Shown: positions 1-12,000 of the stretch, piece by piece
Numbering within the stretch: the first letter of the stretch is position 1
How the letters are laid out: every line of letters starts with the position of its first letter
Translations under genes and position numbers: made by a program
Source of the DNA: Arthrobotrys musiformis
Taxonomy: Eukaryota > Ascomycota > Orbiliomycetes > Orbiliales > Orbiliaceae
Length of the DNA stretch: 64,000 nt
Direction of reading: 5' to 3'
Assembly (NCBI GenBank): GCA_036971715.1
Contig: JAVHJL010000013.1
Span: 930,001-994,000 of the forward strand
The notes under the pieces: generated by a model
Seen by the model: only the letters and a program-made list of their open reading frames with translations
The model's database searches: none
Told to the model about the DNA's origin: nothing

Positions 1-510
1 GTTGGCGACGACTTCGTTGGCCCAGAGGCCGTTTACGTAGTCTAGTTCTTGGATTTTGAACCAGTCGCCTACTCCGGAGGCAGACTTGGCGGAGGTGAGG
101 GGGCCTTGGAGGGAGTGGACGATTGGGCCGGGGTGGGTGGAGGTATCCCAGAGGACATCGATTGTGCTGTTTTATTTGTTAGTTTGGGTTATGGATATGG
201 ATTAAGAGGGGGGGGTTAGGGGGACGGACTCTCCGGCGGCAGCATTGATGACGGCGACGTTTGTACCGTCGGAGCCGTTGACGTTGCAGGTTATGTCGTT
301 GCTTGTGACATCTGTGACGGGGCTGTTCGATGGTGGCTTTTGAATAAATTAGTATATTGTTCTTGAGGGGGGTGTGGAAGGGGGACTTACCATTCGAATA
401 CCGACTTCATAACCCGGGGAGACGCCGTTGACCCAGAATTGATGAAGATTCTGGTGGGCGAGGGCTTGAGCGAGCAGTGCCAGCGAGGGGAGGATGTATT
501 TGGAGTACAT
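1..510 (-). CDS. AA9 lytic polysaccharide monooxygenase (partial, 5' part)
   Basis: Secreted copper enzyme family (formerly GH61) that oxidatively cleaves cellulose and related glucans. Exons on the minus strand are 510-391, 336-230 and 166 to the window edge. The protein starts with a signal peptide (MYSKYILPSLALLAQALA) followed directly by H-Q, so the mature N-terminus is the His that forms the copper brace in this family. Exon 2 carries the family motif PPSNSPVTDVTSND. Exon 3 gives GPIVHSLQGPL and a W-F-K-I segment typical of AA9. The second intron has an unusual donor, GTCCGT; only this donor restores the AAAGDTIDVLWD reading across the junction. The C-terminal half, including the second copper His and the axial Tyr, lies outside the window. 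Family call is firm; substrate is unknown. Confidence 0.92.
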
Positions 511-2247
511 CTTCGATTTTTTCCTATTTTTATAGAGATATAAATTGGTTTGGTTTATATCGTTTATGGGGGGTGAATGTCAAATCCACGGAAGAAATTC
601 TCAAGTCAATCGAGAATTTGTAAATTAGATATTAGAAAATACAGAGAATATAAAAAGATGAATTGATGAACTATTTGTTAAAGGGTAGTTGAGGAGGGAA
701 GTGGAAATGGAGGATCCTTTGGGGATATTTATATTACATTTGATCGTGGAGGGGATCTAGTACCTTTCGCTCGCCTGGGATTTTGGATCCGGGTTGAGAA
801 CAGCCGAACGAGGGAAACATGGTTACGGTTTTGGATGTTGTGCCTGTCGATGGGTATCATCTGAAGAGATTTGTGGTTGAAACGTGCCAATGCGTCTCCA
901 CGGATTTTTTACCGTGGGTTAGGCTAACCTTACTCGAAGTTCTCGTCAATTCATTCATTGATATGGGTTTAAAAAAAGCAAAGGGGGGGAACGCACGTAC
1001 CAGGCTTCTCGATCGATAATGGAAGTTCTTAGCATGATAACTATTGTTCCGTAAAAGGCGGCTCCTGTCATCCGTTAATCTCTACTGTGGAGATCTGGAG
1101 AGCATGGCAAAAAAAGGGCGACTCTTGAGACGTGGAAGGGGGAGTGTTAACTGTTTCAGCATTTTCTGCGGTGGATATTAGTTTGTGTGTTGTTGTCGGG
1201 TGGTGTTGGATTTCATACCCCTGGGTTTTGGGTATCAGATGGTGGAAGCGACGGGTGCGGACAGGGATGTTTGGCACCTTCGGGCCTGTGTTCCTGAGGG
1301 ACAGGGGTGGCCGGGTTGGATTTCCAGTTTTTTTCTCTAGAGGGGACGACCTTTTTGGGGTGTGGGCGTTCCATGGTTCGATTGTGTTAGATATCGATGG
1401 GAGGCTTATGATTAAGGGGACCGGAATATGTTGAATACCAAGATTGGACGATATGATATTTGTCGGTATTATATCCCGGTTCCAAGCCTGGTTTTTTGAG
1501 GTTTTGTGCTGGTGCGCAGTCTGCTAGGATCCTACTGTGTAGGCATTACACGTATATTAGTACTCGTGGCTTTTATATGCCCATGTATACATATGCGTAT
1601 GGGGATCATCTGATGGGATTGGGGCGGTCTTGGAGTCTTGGTAGACACTATTATTCCGTTTTTATTCTATAGAAAAGAATTGATATTGTATGATACGAGG
1701 TTTTGGGTGGAAATAGTGTATATTTGGTGATTATATTAGGGGTTCTTATTAGAATAATCTTAAAGGTGTTAGATTTACCAATATAATGGTTCTGGGCAGG
1801 GGCTTCTAACTTCCAGGTAGTAGTAACTGTAATTGATAGTTGAAGGGCTCGTAGATGTCTACCGTGATGGAGACTCGATGAGGTTGGAGAGAGTCGGTGA
1901 CACGGGAATATGTGTTGCCAGTGTCGTTTTTTGTGCATCCCAAAGCAGAAAAGCGAGCTTTCGCATCCTTCGCATTCTTTCATCCAACCTTTTCGATCCT
2001 GCTTCCTATCTCTTTCCCTCCCATCTAGACCGTTCCGACGCTTCCATACGTGCATACTACCCCAAACGGCTGAATCTACAAAAACGCCATCGCCCCCACT
2101 TTTGTCGGAGATCGTAGCCGTCCGGACCTTTTCACGCCGTAAAAAGGTTGTTCTACGGCTTTCTACCACTTTTTTGTTCGATCGATACACAATCCTACAG
2201 ACCTACCGCAGGGAGAATAGGAAGAAAGAGAAGAGGAATAGTTGAAG
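511..2247. other. Intergenic, divergent AA9/GPN3 promoters
   Basis: Upstream region of both the AA9 gene (-) and GPN3 (+). Only short overlapping open frames occur (up to about 180 codons, low complexity, none resembling a family). No tRNA, repeat or mobile element was seen. Confidence 0.6.
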
Positions 2248-3382
2248 ATGACGAATCGATTTGGACTCTTGGTCTTGGGACCTGCAGGGTGCGGTAAAGT
2301 ACGGATTACCCTCTTTTCCTGCTACTTACTGTCGAGGTTGTCTTCCCTCTCTTCTTTTGGTTATCTTTTATCTCTATCTCCTTCCCGGGCTCCGGAGCTT
2401 TGGGTCACGCGCAGTGCAGCCTCTTTTTTTTTCATCTTGACTTGGTTTATTTCTATTTTTATTTTTATTTTATTTTTGTTGGGTAGAGATTGTTTGCTGA
2501 CGTTTTGGGGAATGGGAGTAGACGACGTTTTGTTCAGCCTTAATATCGTACCTGCGGGATTCGAAACGAGCCTGCAAATACGTCAACCTCGACCCTGCGG
2601 CTGAGGATTTCGATTACGAGCCTGATGTTGATATCAAGGATTTGATCAGTTTGGACGATGTGATGGAGGAGATGAGTCTTGGTCCCAACGGCGGGCTTGT
2701 GGCGTGTTTTGAGTATGCCTTACTTCTCCTTCACTTTCACTTCTTTTTTTTGTACGTTGTTGGAGGAGTGCTAAGATGTTTGGGATTTAGGTTTTTACTG
2801 GATAATTTGGACTGGTTGGATGAAGAGCTGGGAGAGGGGGATGAAGAGTCGCTGGTGGTCTTCGATTGTCCCGGACAGATCGAGCTGTACTCGCACATAC
2901 CGGTCCTGCCGACGTTGACGAAACATCTACAGCAGCACCACTCCTTCTCCCTCTGCGCCACATACCTGATCGAATCAACCTTCGTCGTCGACCGGGCCAA
3001 ATACTTCGCGGGCACGCTCTCAGCCATGTCGGCGATGATCATGCTAGAAATCCCGCACATAAACATCCTATCCAAAATGGACCTGGTCAAGAAGCAAATC
3101 ACCAAGCGCGAGATGAAGAGATTTGTGGACCCGGATCCGAATTTGTTGCTGGAGGACGCGAGGAAGGATACGAATGAGAAGTTTTGGAAGTTGAATGAGA
3201 AGGTTGTGGATTTGATTGAGGATTTTAGTATGGTTAGTTATTTGAAGTTGGAGAGCGGGGATGAGGATAGTGTGGCGGCGGTGTTGAGTTATATTGATGA
3301 CTGTTTGCAGTGGAGTGAGCATCAGGAGCCGAGAATGAAGGATGATGATGAGGGGGTGAGGGACGAGGAGTTGGAGGGTTGA
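2248..3382 (+). CDS. GPN3: GPN-loop GTPase 3
   Basis: Small GTPase that acts with GPN1 and GPN2 in assembly and nuclear import of RNA polymerase II. Exons are 2248-2298, 2522-2712 and 2791-3382, giving 277 residues, close to the usual 280. Exon 1 ends inside the P-loop (GPAGCGK) and exon 2 resumes with TTF, completing GxxGxGKT. Further hallmarks are NLDPAAEDFDYE, the eponymous GPN loop in LGPNGGLVACFE, the switch motif VFDCPGQIELYSH, and SKMDLV, the equivalent of the G4 motif. NLDPAAE and the partly SDEE-like tail favour GPN3 over GPN2. The first intron (223 nt) is long for this genome. The start is the ATG at 2248, placing the P-loop at residues 10-17. The next gene lies about 1.2 kb downstream on the same strand. 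Confidence 0.93.
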
Positions 3383-4567
3383 TTCTCTCTCCCTCCCTCC
3401 CTCCCACCACCCATTCTGGGGATATTTAAGGGTGGTGCCCTCTCTGGGAGCTCCTAGACTTTCTCTCTTTAGACCTTCTGCTCGGGGTATTTGAGCACTT
3501 GCAAAAAAGAGAGGGAGAATGGCATATCTGGTGTGCTTGTGTTAAAGGTAATATTGACCATGGTGGCGGCGTTGTGTCTATACTAGGCGTTTACTTTGTT
3601 CCTTCCAATCAACAAATGAAATGAAATACAATAACGGCACTAGATTTGGAAGTATCCCTAACTACATCAAGGAGGCATGGATATGGGTAGATGGGTATGC
3701 AGGAAACCTTGAATCATCGGCAGACAGCATTGGCTGGTATCGAATCGAATGATGATGTTCGGGTTGTGACGTCGTGATGTGGTTGGGGGAAGAGAGGCTA
3801 AGTCGTTTTGGGCCAAGTGCGGCATGCAGCCGATTGGCGACGGGCCTTGGCGTTCCCGCGCAACACATATCGACGGATCTTAATTTGGCGAGGGCCGTTT
3901 TATATCCTTATCCAACGGTGCCTGGTATCGCGACACGCTCCGGAACACATACCGTACCGCCGTTTATATATCCTTGAGACTATATTGATATATTGTGGAG
4001 GTGGATATGCGTGCTCAAGTGTGTGAATAGAATATATATACTTAGGTATATGGTTGAGGGGATGTCGTATAAGGAATATATATATATAAAAGCCCCAGCC
4101 ATTTGAATAACGAATAGTAACAAACCACCCGAAAATGAGCCTCGCTTGTGTGTTAGTTTGCTTCCAGAACAGAATCAATTCCCTTCCATTCTGATTCCAT
4201 CGTAATCTGAATCTGGATCTAATCAGTTCTGCCAGGAATTGGCGGGTAGCCCCGACTTATCCTCGGAAAAATAGATACTTAAGAAGGTTATATTGTTTTG
4301 TTCTGTCCTGTGCCAGTGCAAGTTGATTCTGATCACCTGCTTTGTCTCTTCTCTTTCCCTCACTTTCCTCACTTTATTCACTCTCACGCTCACGCTCCCT
4401 TCCTCTTTCTTTTTTTTTTTTTTTTCAATTTTAATTTCTTTCTCTCCACATCTCTTTCTCTCCCTCCCTCACTCTCTCCACAATAACAATCACCTCCATC
4501 ATCATCATCATCATCACCCTCACCATCGACATCACCATCACCACCAACCCCCTCCTGCTCCATCATC
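3383..4567. other. Intergenic, 3' of GPN3 and 5' of the sirtuin gene
   Basis: No gene seen. From about 4380 to 4567 the plus strand is pyrimidine-rich (CT runs, a T run near 4410-4428, then CAT/CAC triplet repeats), consistent with the promoter or 5' leader of the sirtuin gene. Confidence 0.55.
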
Positions 4568-6876
4568 ATGGAGTCCCACGAACCTCCGTCTAAGCGGCGG
4601 AAACTCTCGCATTCACCCGAGCCTGAACCCGAACCCGCGTCTGTCCGCCCGGTCCCGTCTGCCTCGTCGAAGCCGTTGACAACTTTCGCCGTTGAAATAG
4701 TGGTCGGTGGTGAAGGTGGCTCAACCGGCCGACCCTCTGCTAGTGGTCCTGCACCGTCCGCACCCTCTTCTGCTGCTGCAACGGCAAAACAAAAACAACC
4801 CAGCGGCAACACCACACCAAAAGAAAGGCTGACCGAACGGATAGACCTCAATCGTGGAGTCTCCCAACTCGTCGAGAAACAATTGTCGACGTGGAATGAT
4901 ATTCTGAATAAAAGGAAGAAGATAATTGTCATTGCTGGAGCTGGGATCTCTGTCTGTGCTGGAAGTATGTTTTTTCTGCTCCATTTCCACCCTTCACCCG
5001 TCTCCCACCCCTTTACCTTCTTCCTTTCTCTTGTCATTTCCTTCAACTCCCGCCCCAATTGCTGTTGATGCTGTGATGTCCTCTTTTTTTGTTGTTTTTG
5101 TTTTTGTTGTTGTTGCAACGCCACTACAACGCAACTTGGTTAAAATACCACGCATAGCAACACACCCAGCTCTTCAATCGTCTATTCAATCCGCTCTAAC
5201 CGTTTCCTAATCGTCTAGTCCCCGACTTTCGAAGCTCCAACGGCCTATTCGCATCCGTGAAAAGCGACTACAAGCTAAAAGCGTCCGGAAAGCAATTATT
5301 CGACGCTTCAGTATATAGAGATGACCAATCGACATCGGACTTCCACGATATGGTCCGGAACCTTCACGCCATGGCGAACGTCGCCGAGGCCACTGCTTTC
5401 CACCATTTACTGGCCTCCCTAGCTGCTTCCGGGAAGCTATTACGACTATACACCCAAAATGTCGATTGTATCGAAACCACCCTGTCCCCGCTTGCTACGA
5501 CAACCCCGTTAAACGGAAAGGGGCCCTGGCCGAAGACTATTCAACTCCACGGTGGATTGGACAAGATGAATTGTACAAAGTGCCGAGCGATCAAGGACTT
5601 CAAGCCGGAGATTTTTGTGGGGCCGAAGCCGCCGGATTGCCCGGATTGTGTGGATTGGGAAGCCGCGAGGGATGCGTCTGGGAAACGGTCCCAGGGGATT
5701 GGAAAACTTCGACCCAGGATGGTTTTATATAACGAGCATAATCCGGATGAGGACGCTATTGGGGCCGTTTCGACTGCGGATTTGAAGGCCCGACCGGATT
5801 GTTTGATTGTTGTGGGGACGAGTTTAAAGATCCCCGGTGTGCAGAGGCTGGTTAGGGAGCTTTGTGCTAGCATTCGCGATTTCCGTGGGGGGAAGACGGT
5901 ATGGATTAATCGCGACGATCCACCCGCGACCGGTCAGATGAAGGGGCTATTCGATCTGATCATCAAGGGGGACTGTGAAACGCTGGCCAAATTTTCGAAT
6001 GTGAAGCACTACGACCAGTTTACGCCCGATACGGACTTGAAGAAGATCACTGGCACGGGGATGGAGTTGGGTGTTTCCACGCCCGTTTCGATGGATAGCG
6101 AGACGGATAGTCCTTTGAGTTCACCGGTCTCGTACGCTAGTTCCGAAGAGATCTGGGAGAAGATGAAGAATAATCGCCCTGTTGATATTCCATGGCCGCC
6201 GCCGAAGGTTGTTATTCCGGCAGCGTCACGTCCGCTGAGTCCGTCTACATCACCGCATCCGAAGAAGGCTACTATGTCGAAGACCGAATCGAAGCCTGCG
6301 CGAACACCCGCGACGCCGACGAAGTCCAAACCCGCCAAGCGGATCAAGTTGATCGATGCGAAGAGCGTGAAGGACGAGAAGGATCTTAAGGACTCCGCGA
6401 AGCTGAGGAAGAAACCGGGTCCGAAACCGGGCTGGAAGAAACTCAAGGCTCAAAAGGAGGCTGAAAGCGCACAGAAAGGCACGCTCACCAAGGCGTTCAA
6501 AGCTGTTAAAACCCAACCTACCAAAGTCAAAAAGGAAAGTGGTGAGCCACAGCCGACTGTAACAACGACGGAGGATTTACCACCGTTGGCGATGTCGACA
6601 CCACCGCAAGCCCCCAAGGTCAAACTTAAGGTATCCAGAGTGAATATGATGACTCTGAAACGGTCGGTGGCAGCAGATGAAACTTGGAAGGTCAAGAAGG
6701 CGTCGCCACCGCCACCGCTAGAATCGGCAGAAAACTCTAAGATAGTTTTACACGGTTCGGATACGAGTTTTAGCAGCTTGACGGATATTGGTTCGGCGGA
6801 TGTCAGTATGGACTCTCAGTCGTCTTCAATTCTTGATCCGAGGAGGGGGATGCGGATTCAGGACCTCTTGTTGTGA
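4568..6876 (+). CDS. HST4: NAD-dependent histone deacetylase, Hst3/Hst4-type sirtuin
   Basis: Class I sirtuin; in yeasts Hst3 and Hst4 remove acetyl from histone H3 Lys56 after DNA replication. Exons are 4568-4964 and 5219-6876 (684 residues). The Rossmann motif GAGIS (about 124-128) sits at the end of exon 1, and IPDFRS opens exon 2. TQNVD (211-215) precedes the catalytic His243 in IQLHGG. The zinc ligands are Cys251, Cys254, Cys273 and Cys276. KLRPRMVLYNEHNPDED and VVGTSLKIPGV are typical of the Hst3/4 group rather than Sir2 or Hst2. Residues 1-90 are Ser/Pro/Ala-rich with a basic KRRK near the start. The last 250 residues are Lys/Pro-rich and probably disordered, with a basic KKPGPKPG stretch that may bind DNA. 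The neighbouring nitronate monooxygenase gene is convergent. Confidence 0.92.
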
Positions 6877-7500
6877 TTCGAGATATCTCTTCTCAACGAC
6901 AGGCCAGGGAGCTGTTATACTCGGGACATAGTTCAGCAAACCTTCGTTTACTATGGGGCGTTATTCAATTCTCAAGTTCACGGGAAACTTTTGATACCCA
7001 ACGGGTCGGATCCTTCTGGTCCTCTCTAGTTTTCGTCGCTTTTTTATCTACTCGTCTTTCTTTTTTTCTCTTCTGTATACTATACCATTAATTTCCCACT
7101 TTCTTTTCCTCTTTTATGTATCATAGACACGGCGTTTTCGTGAGGGTGTGCTCTGTGGACACAATTTTTTATTCCCTTTCTTATTTTTTATGCACTTTTT
7201 ATGGTGTGGGGTGGTTTATAGACGGTGGAAGTTGTACTCCTGGATATTCTTATCATTTTTAGGGAGTGAGGCGTCATGCCTTTAGGTATTATGAAATGGA
7301 AAGAATAATTTGCATCATGATTTTATATTTTGACGTGCAGACTCATAATCGTAGTTACTTAGAATGAACGAGAGGGTTAAGTATGATGAAAAAGGATATA
7401 ATTATAATACAATCGCAAGACCCAAGACGCTACTTAAAATATGAACTAGGTATAAACAAAGAGACCTGTATATATCCATCTATGTAATATATATCTAACT
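6877..7500. other. Convergent intergenic region
   Basis: Shared 3' region of the sirtuin gene (+) and nitronate monooxygenase gene (-). T-rich in its first half and AT-rich with TATA runs near 7470-7495. No gene recognised. Confidence 0.5.
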
Positions 7501-8610
7501 CTATAGCTTGGCAGCAGGGACGACAAACTCGTTCTGCTTCCTGATGGCCTCCTCACCTTCCTTCTCAATTCTCTTCAGCAATTCGTCGCAGGAGGGAATA
7601 TCGTGGATCAATCCCATACAAGTACCGGCGGTCCAAACACCGGCATCGACATCACCGTCGATAAACACCATTCTCCCCCTCTTACCGCTGACCAAATGGG
7701 CAACCTCCTCGAATTTTCCAGTGGTGCTGGTGGATTCGATCTGTTTCGCTTCAACGGCGACTTTGTTCTTGAACAGACGGCTGGTATTCCTCCATCTGCG
7801 GAGTAGGAGTTCGGTATCGTCTTCCGAAGCTTTAACGATGGCTTCTTTGACGTTTTGGTGGATCGGAGCTTCTTTTGTGGCCATGAAGCGGGTGCCCATG
7901 TTTATTCCGCAGGCGCCTAGGGCCAAAGCTCCGGCGAGGCCCTGTCCGTCCGCGAAGCCACCGGAAGCGATGAATGGGATTTTCAACTCCTGCGCCGCAC
8001 GTCTGAGGAGCACGAAGTTGGGAATATCCGTCTCGCCGACGTGGCCGGCGCATTCGAAGCCGTCGATGGATAAGAAGTCCACACCGAGTTTTTGGGCGGA
8101 TAGGGCGTGTCGGACTGTGGTGCACTTGTGGAGGACGATTACGTTTGCGGCTTTTAGCTTCTTTATGATCGGGGCGGGATTGTTGCCTGCTGTTTCGACG
8201 ATTTTGATGCCTTCTTGGATTATGACCTCGGCGTAGGCGTTGTAGTCTGGTGGGACGAGGGCGGGGAGGAGGGTTAAGTTTACGGCGAACTATTGTTTAA
8301 TATGTTAATGTATGATCTGGATGGTATTATTTAGGGGGGTGGGACTTACGGGCTTGGAGGTCATGGTTTTGCAGCGTCTGATTTCCTTGCGAAGGTCCTC
8401 GGGTGTGGGCTGGGTGAGGGCCGTCAACTGTTATAGTATTAGCGTAGATTCGGTATAGATACTTTGGATATTGGAGAGACATACGATACCGAGACCGCCG
8501 GCGTTGGAGACGGCGGAGGCGAGTTCAGCGTATCCGACCCATTGCATTCCTCCCTGGACGACGGGGACAGCGATGCCGAGGGCCTTGGTGAGGGCTGTTT
8601 GGAAGGGCAT
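7501..8610 (-). CDS. Nitronate monooxygenase (2-nitropropane dioxygenase family)
   Basis: FMN-dependent TIM-barrel enzyme that oxidises alkyl nitronates such as propionate-3-nitronate. Exons on the minus strand are 8610-8485, 8427-8350 and 8289-7501, giving 330 residues. The N-terminus LGIAVPVVQGGMQWVG is the first beta strand of the family, where the flavin phosphate region begins. FLSIDGFECAGHVGE contains the conserved GxExxGH-type motif with the catalytic-region His. FIASGGFADGQGLAGALALG and GINMGTRFMAT form the flavin phosphate loop. The start is the first ATG in frame and puts the barrel at residue 10. No targeting sequence is obvious. The ankyrin gene is divergent, 435 bases away. Confidence 0.93.
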
Positions 8611-9045
8611 TTTGTCTTCTATTCTATTTTAATATCGATACTTAAGTGATAGTAGTAACTGAGCAGGTATACGTCAATATAAAATTATAAAATAGTCAAA
8701 AAGAATTAAAGAAAACCGTCAAAAAGAAACATCGCGAGAAAAGGGAAAAAGGAAAAGAAAACACGACTTTAAAGAATGAAAGATGCAAGACCGGGGCAGC
8801 CGAGCTTACTGTCTTTTAGCATGTGCCTAGGTTAACTTCGTTCCTTTCCCTTTCGCAGCTTCCCCGCGTCCACTTGGTTTGCCCTTTTTCGCATCGAACA
8901 ATGTGACATGGGGAACATCCCTGCAACCTGTTTGCGGTAAGCCGAGGCTGAAAAATGTACCAAAAAATGGACCTCAAACTAAAATTCTTTCCTCATACGA
9001 AAAGGAAAAGCTTCCGTTGGAAATGCTCCATCGGCACAACCGACG
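8611..9045. other. Divergent promoter region
   Basis: Between the nitronate monooxygenase (-) and ankyrin (+) genes. At 435 bases it is too short to hold a missing NACHT domain for the ankyrin protein. No clear core promoter motif was singled out. Confidence 0.5.
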
Positions 9046-12000
9046 ATGAGGAGGGCCGGTTCGACGACACTTCGACGGCTGCAGACGAGTTCGAAGCCGC
9101 AATGGCCCGTTGGCGTCTACGACATCGGCCACGGCTTAAGCTCGCACTTGCGCTCCACGGAACCGGGAAGCAAGCACATCCGATGTTCCTCCTCCGCATC
9201 CACAACCGGCCGCATCTCAGTCGCGGGGACCAGCAACGGCCGCGTTCGACAGCAGTCGCCGCCTCAACACATTTTGGTCTCAAAACGCAACAAGGCCGCC
9301 AAAAAACTGATCCGAGCGCGGTTGGATGAGTTACAGCAGAAGGCTATCCAAATCGCCCGTGTACCCCGGTTCGATCTTACGTTTCAGGATGCGGAGAAGT
9401 CTGAAGCCCAACGGGGCCGGTGGCTTAAGCTTTTATCCACCATCGAGGACTCGCTCGATAGGAAGATATCGCGGATTACGTTTCAGAGTATCGCTTTTGC
9501 GTACAGACGGTTGAAGGCTGAGGAACTGGATTTGATTATAAGATTCTCGTTCGGTGGGTCCGATGGGGAAGGGTGTAGGGCTGAGGACCTCCCCGAGGAT
9601 TTATTCGCACAGAATATCCAGCGTGGGTTGATCGAGATCGATGATCATGGGTATATAATGTTTAAAAGCAAGTACTTTCGACAAATGCTGGTCGCTCACA
9701 GGATGCACGCCACCGGACCGCAGAATTCATATTTCTTCGCGAGAGAAAATACGACTCATTTCGAGATTGCTGAGGCTTTGCTGAGGTACATGGGGACGTA
9801 CGGGGAGTCCGGGCCGTGCGATAGCGTTAAAGAACAGAAGGAGCGGGAGGCGGCATACCCGCTTCTTAGATATGCAGCATTATACTGGCCGGACCATTGC
9901 ATCGAGTGTTACTCGCTCAAACAAGGACTCATCGACCTCGCCGGGAAGTTTTGGAAATCTGGGAATGATTCTTATTACGGTGCCTGGCTGCAGGCTCACC
10001 ACTGGTACCGCGGGTCGCCCACCGCCGCCGTGAACCCCGAATTACAGATGTCACCGTTCTTCAAGTACATCGGCTGGATGGATGGTGCGTTGACCCGCCT
10101 CGCATCCTGGGGGGTTCCGGAGTTCGTCAAAGCCGCGCTGGCTGAAGTGCCATACACCGCCGCCGAAAAGTCGTTGGCGTTGAACGCGGCTATTAAATGC
10201 GGGAACAACGATATCGCTTCTATCCTCATATCCAACGGGGCTGATATAAAAGCCAGGGGGATGACGGGGATCGGGAATCACCTCCACGACGCTCTTTTCC
10301 GTAGAGGTGCATCTGGGTCTATGCTCCGACATCTGCTGTCTGTACCCGGTGCGGTGGATTTAATCGATGGGATAGACGAAAGTGGTCGCACGCCGCTTCA
10401 TCTCGCCGCTTCGAAGGGGAAATTGGACGCTGTTCAGGTTTTACTAGAGTTCGGGGCCACTGTAGACGTTCCTGGTGATATGGGGCGTACTGCGCTTCAC
10501 TACGCTGCCATCGGGGGGTTTCCGGATGTAGTGGAGTGTTTATTGAAAGCCGGCGCTAATCCCAATGGTATGAGTTATCTAAAGACCCCGCTGCACGTTT
10601 CCTACGGTAGCAGGGATCTGGGACATGATGGTTTAAATAGTAGGAGAGTAGCATCTCTTCTGTTGGGGGCCGGGGCGGATCCTAAAGCCCAAGATGCGGA
10701 TGGCTTCACACCGCTAAACACTGCTGTCGTTAAGAATAATTCTGATGTCGTGAAAGCTTTGCTGCCACACTATTCGGTGGAGGATATAAACATCATCGGA
10801 AGATCCAGCATACGGGAGGATTCCACGGCTCTCACGTCGGCTTTGTTATACGGCACTTCGGACGATACGATCAAGGCGCTGGTAGATATGAAGGCGAAAG
10901 GCCCACTGGGCACCAGCGGCCGTCTAATCGGTGATCTGGTCGACGGTTCCAGCAAATTAACCACCAGAGCCGTAGACCTGATCCTCCAAAACTTCCCGGA
11001 AGAAGTAGCAGCCTACGAATCCGCGACGGGGAAAACGCTTCTGGAAAACCTACTCTCCGCGTACCCGCCGCCGACGAGGAAGGTGGTACACTTTGTCGAA
11101 AAATCCATCCCGAACTGGCGGGATAAGATCTTTGCCAACTACGATCCTTACCCGGGGTCTAACATGGAAGGCAAAGTCCGCGCAGGCGATGTAGGCGATG
11201 TGGTCTCTTACGCCAAAACGCTCGAGAACCAGGGTGCTGATTTCCCGTGGGAGGAGATATGGGGTACCATTTCCGATCCACCGACTTATCCGTTATCGTA
11301 CCATCCGGATGTCAGAGCGCTCATTAGGTTCCGTCCGGAGTTTAATACCCCCGAATACCTCGTCCCGGCACTTTGCAACTCCTTCTCATGGACGGATAAT
11401 AAAGAGGTCGTCGCGCTGTTTTACATGAACCTCGTGGAACGACTGCCCGGAACGCCGCTGGTAGATTACGTAGATGAAGAAACGGGGATGACGGTCCTCC
11501 ACCAAGCCTGCGAATTATCGCATTACAGAGTCGTGGAAAGACTTTTAACAGTCCACGGCGCTAACGTGAATATTCAGGATAACGAAGGGATGACCCCCCT
11601 CATGAGATGTTTTAGCCAAAAGCCGATTTTCAACTGGAGTAGAGGGACTATTCAGAAACTAATGGAACACGGCGCCGACCCCACCATCCGAGATAACCAA
11701 AACCGAACGGCGGTGACGCATGTGGCCGCCTGCCCCCACTGGAACGCAGGAAAAGTCGAAAACGTCCTGGATATCCTACTACAACACCCCAATACAAAAT
11801 CCATCATCGACCTCCCCGACGCCTCGGGCCTCCGTCCGATCGAACACGCCCACCACGGCAATCTCCACTCCTTAGTCAAAGAACTCATCGCCGCCGGCGC
11901 AAAACTAAATCCAAAGGACGGTAACGGCGCAGAACTCCTCTCCCGTCTATCCGTCCGATGGTCGTCCTACGCCCGTCGTCTCCCCCTCGCCGAGGAGTTA

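Noticed and set aside
1068..2190. Several overlapping 60-180 codon frames on both strands upstream of GPN3
   Set aside because: Biased composition, no family resemblance, mutual overlap, and position in a promoter region.
4390..5124. 244-codon minus-strand frame across the start of the sirtuin gene
   Set aside because: Low-complexity mirror of the CT/CAT-rich leader and of exon 1; the plus strand encodes a conserved sirtuin.
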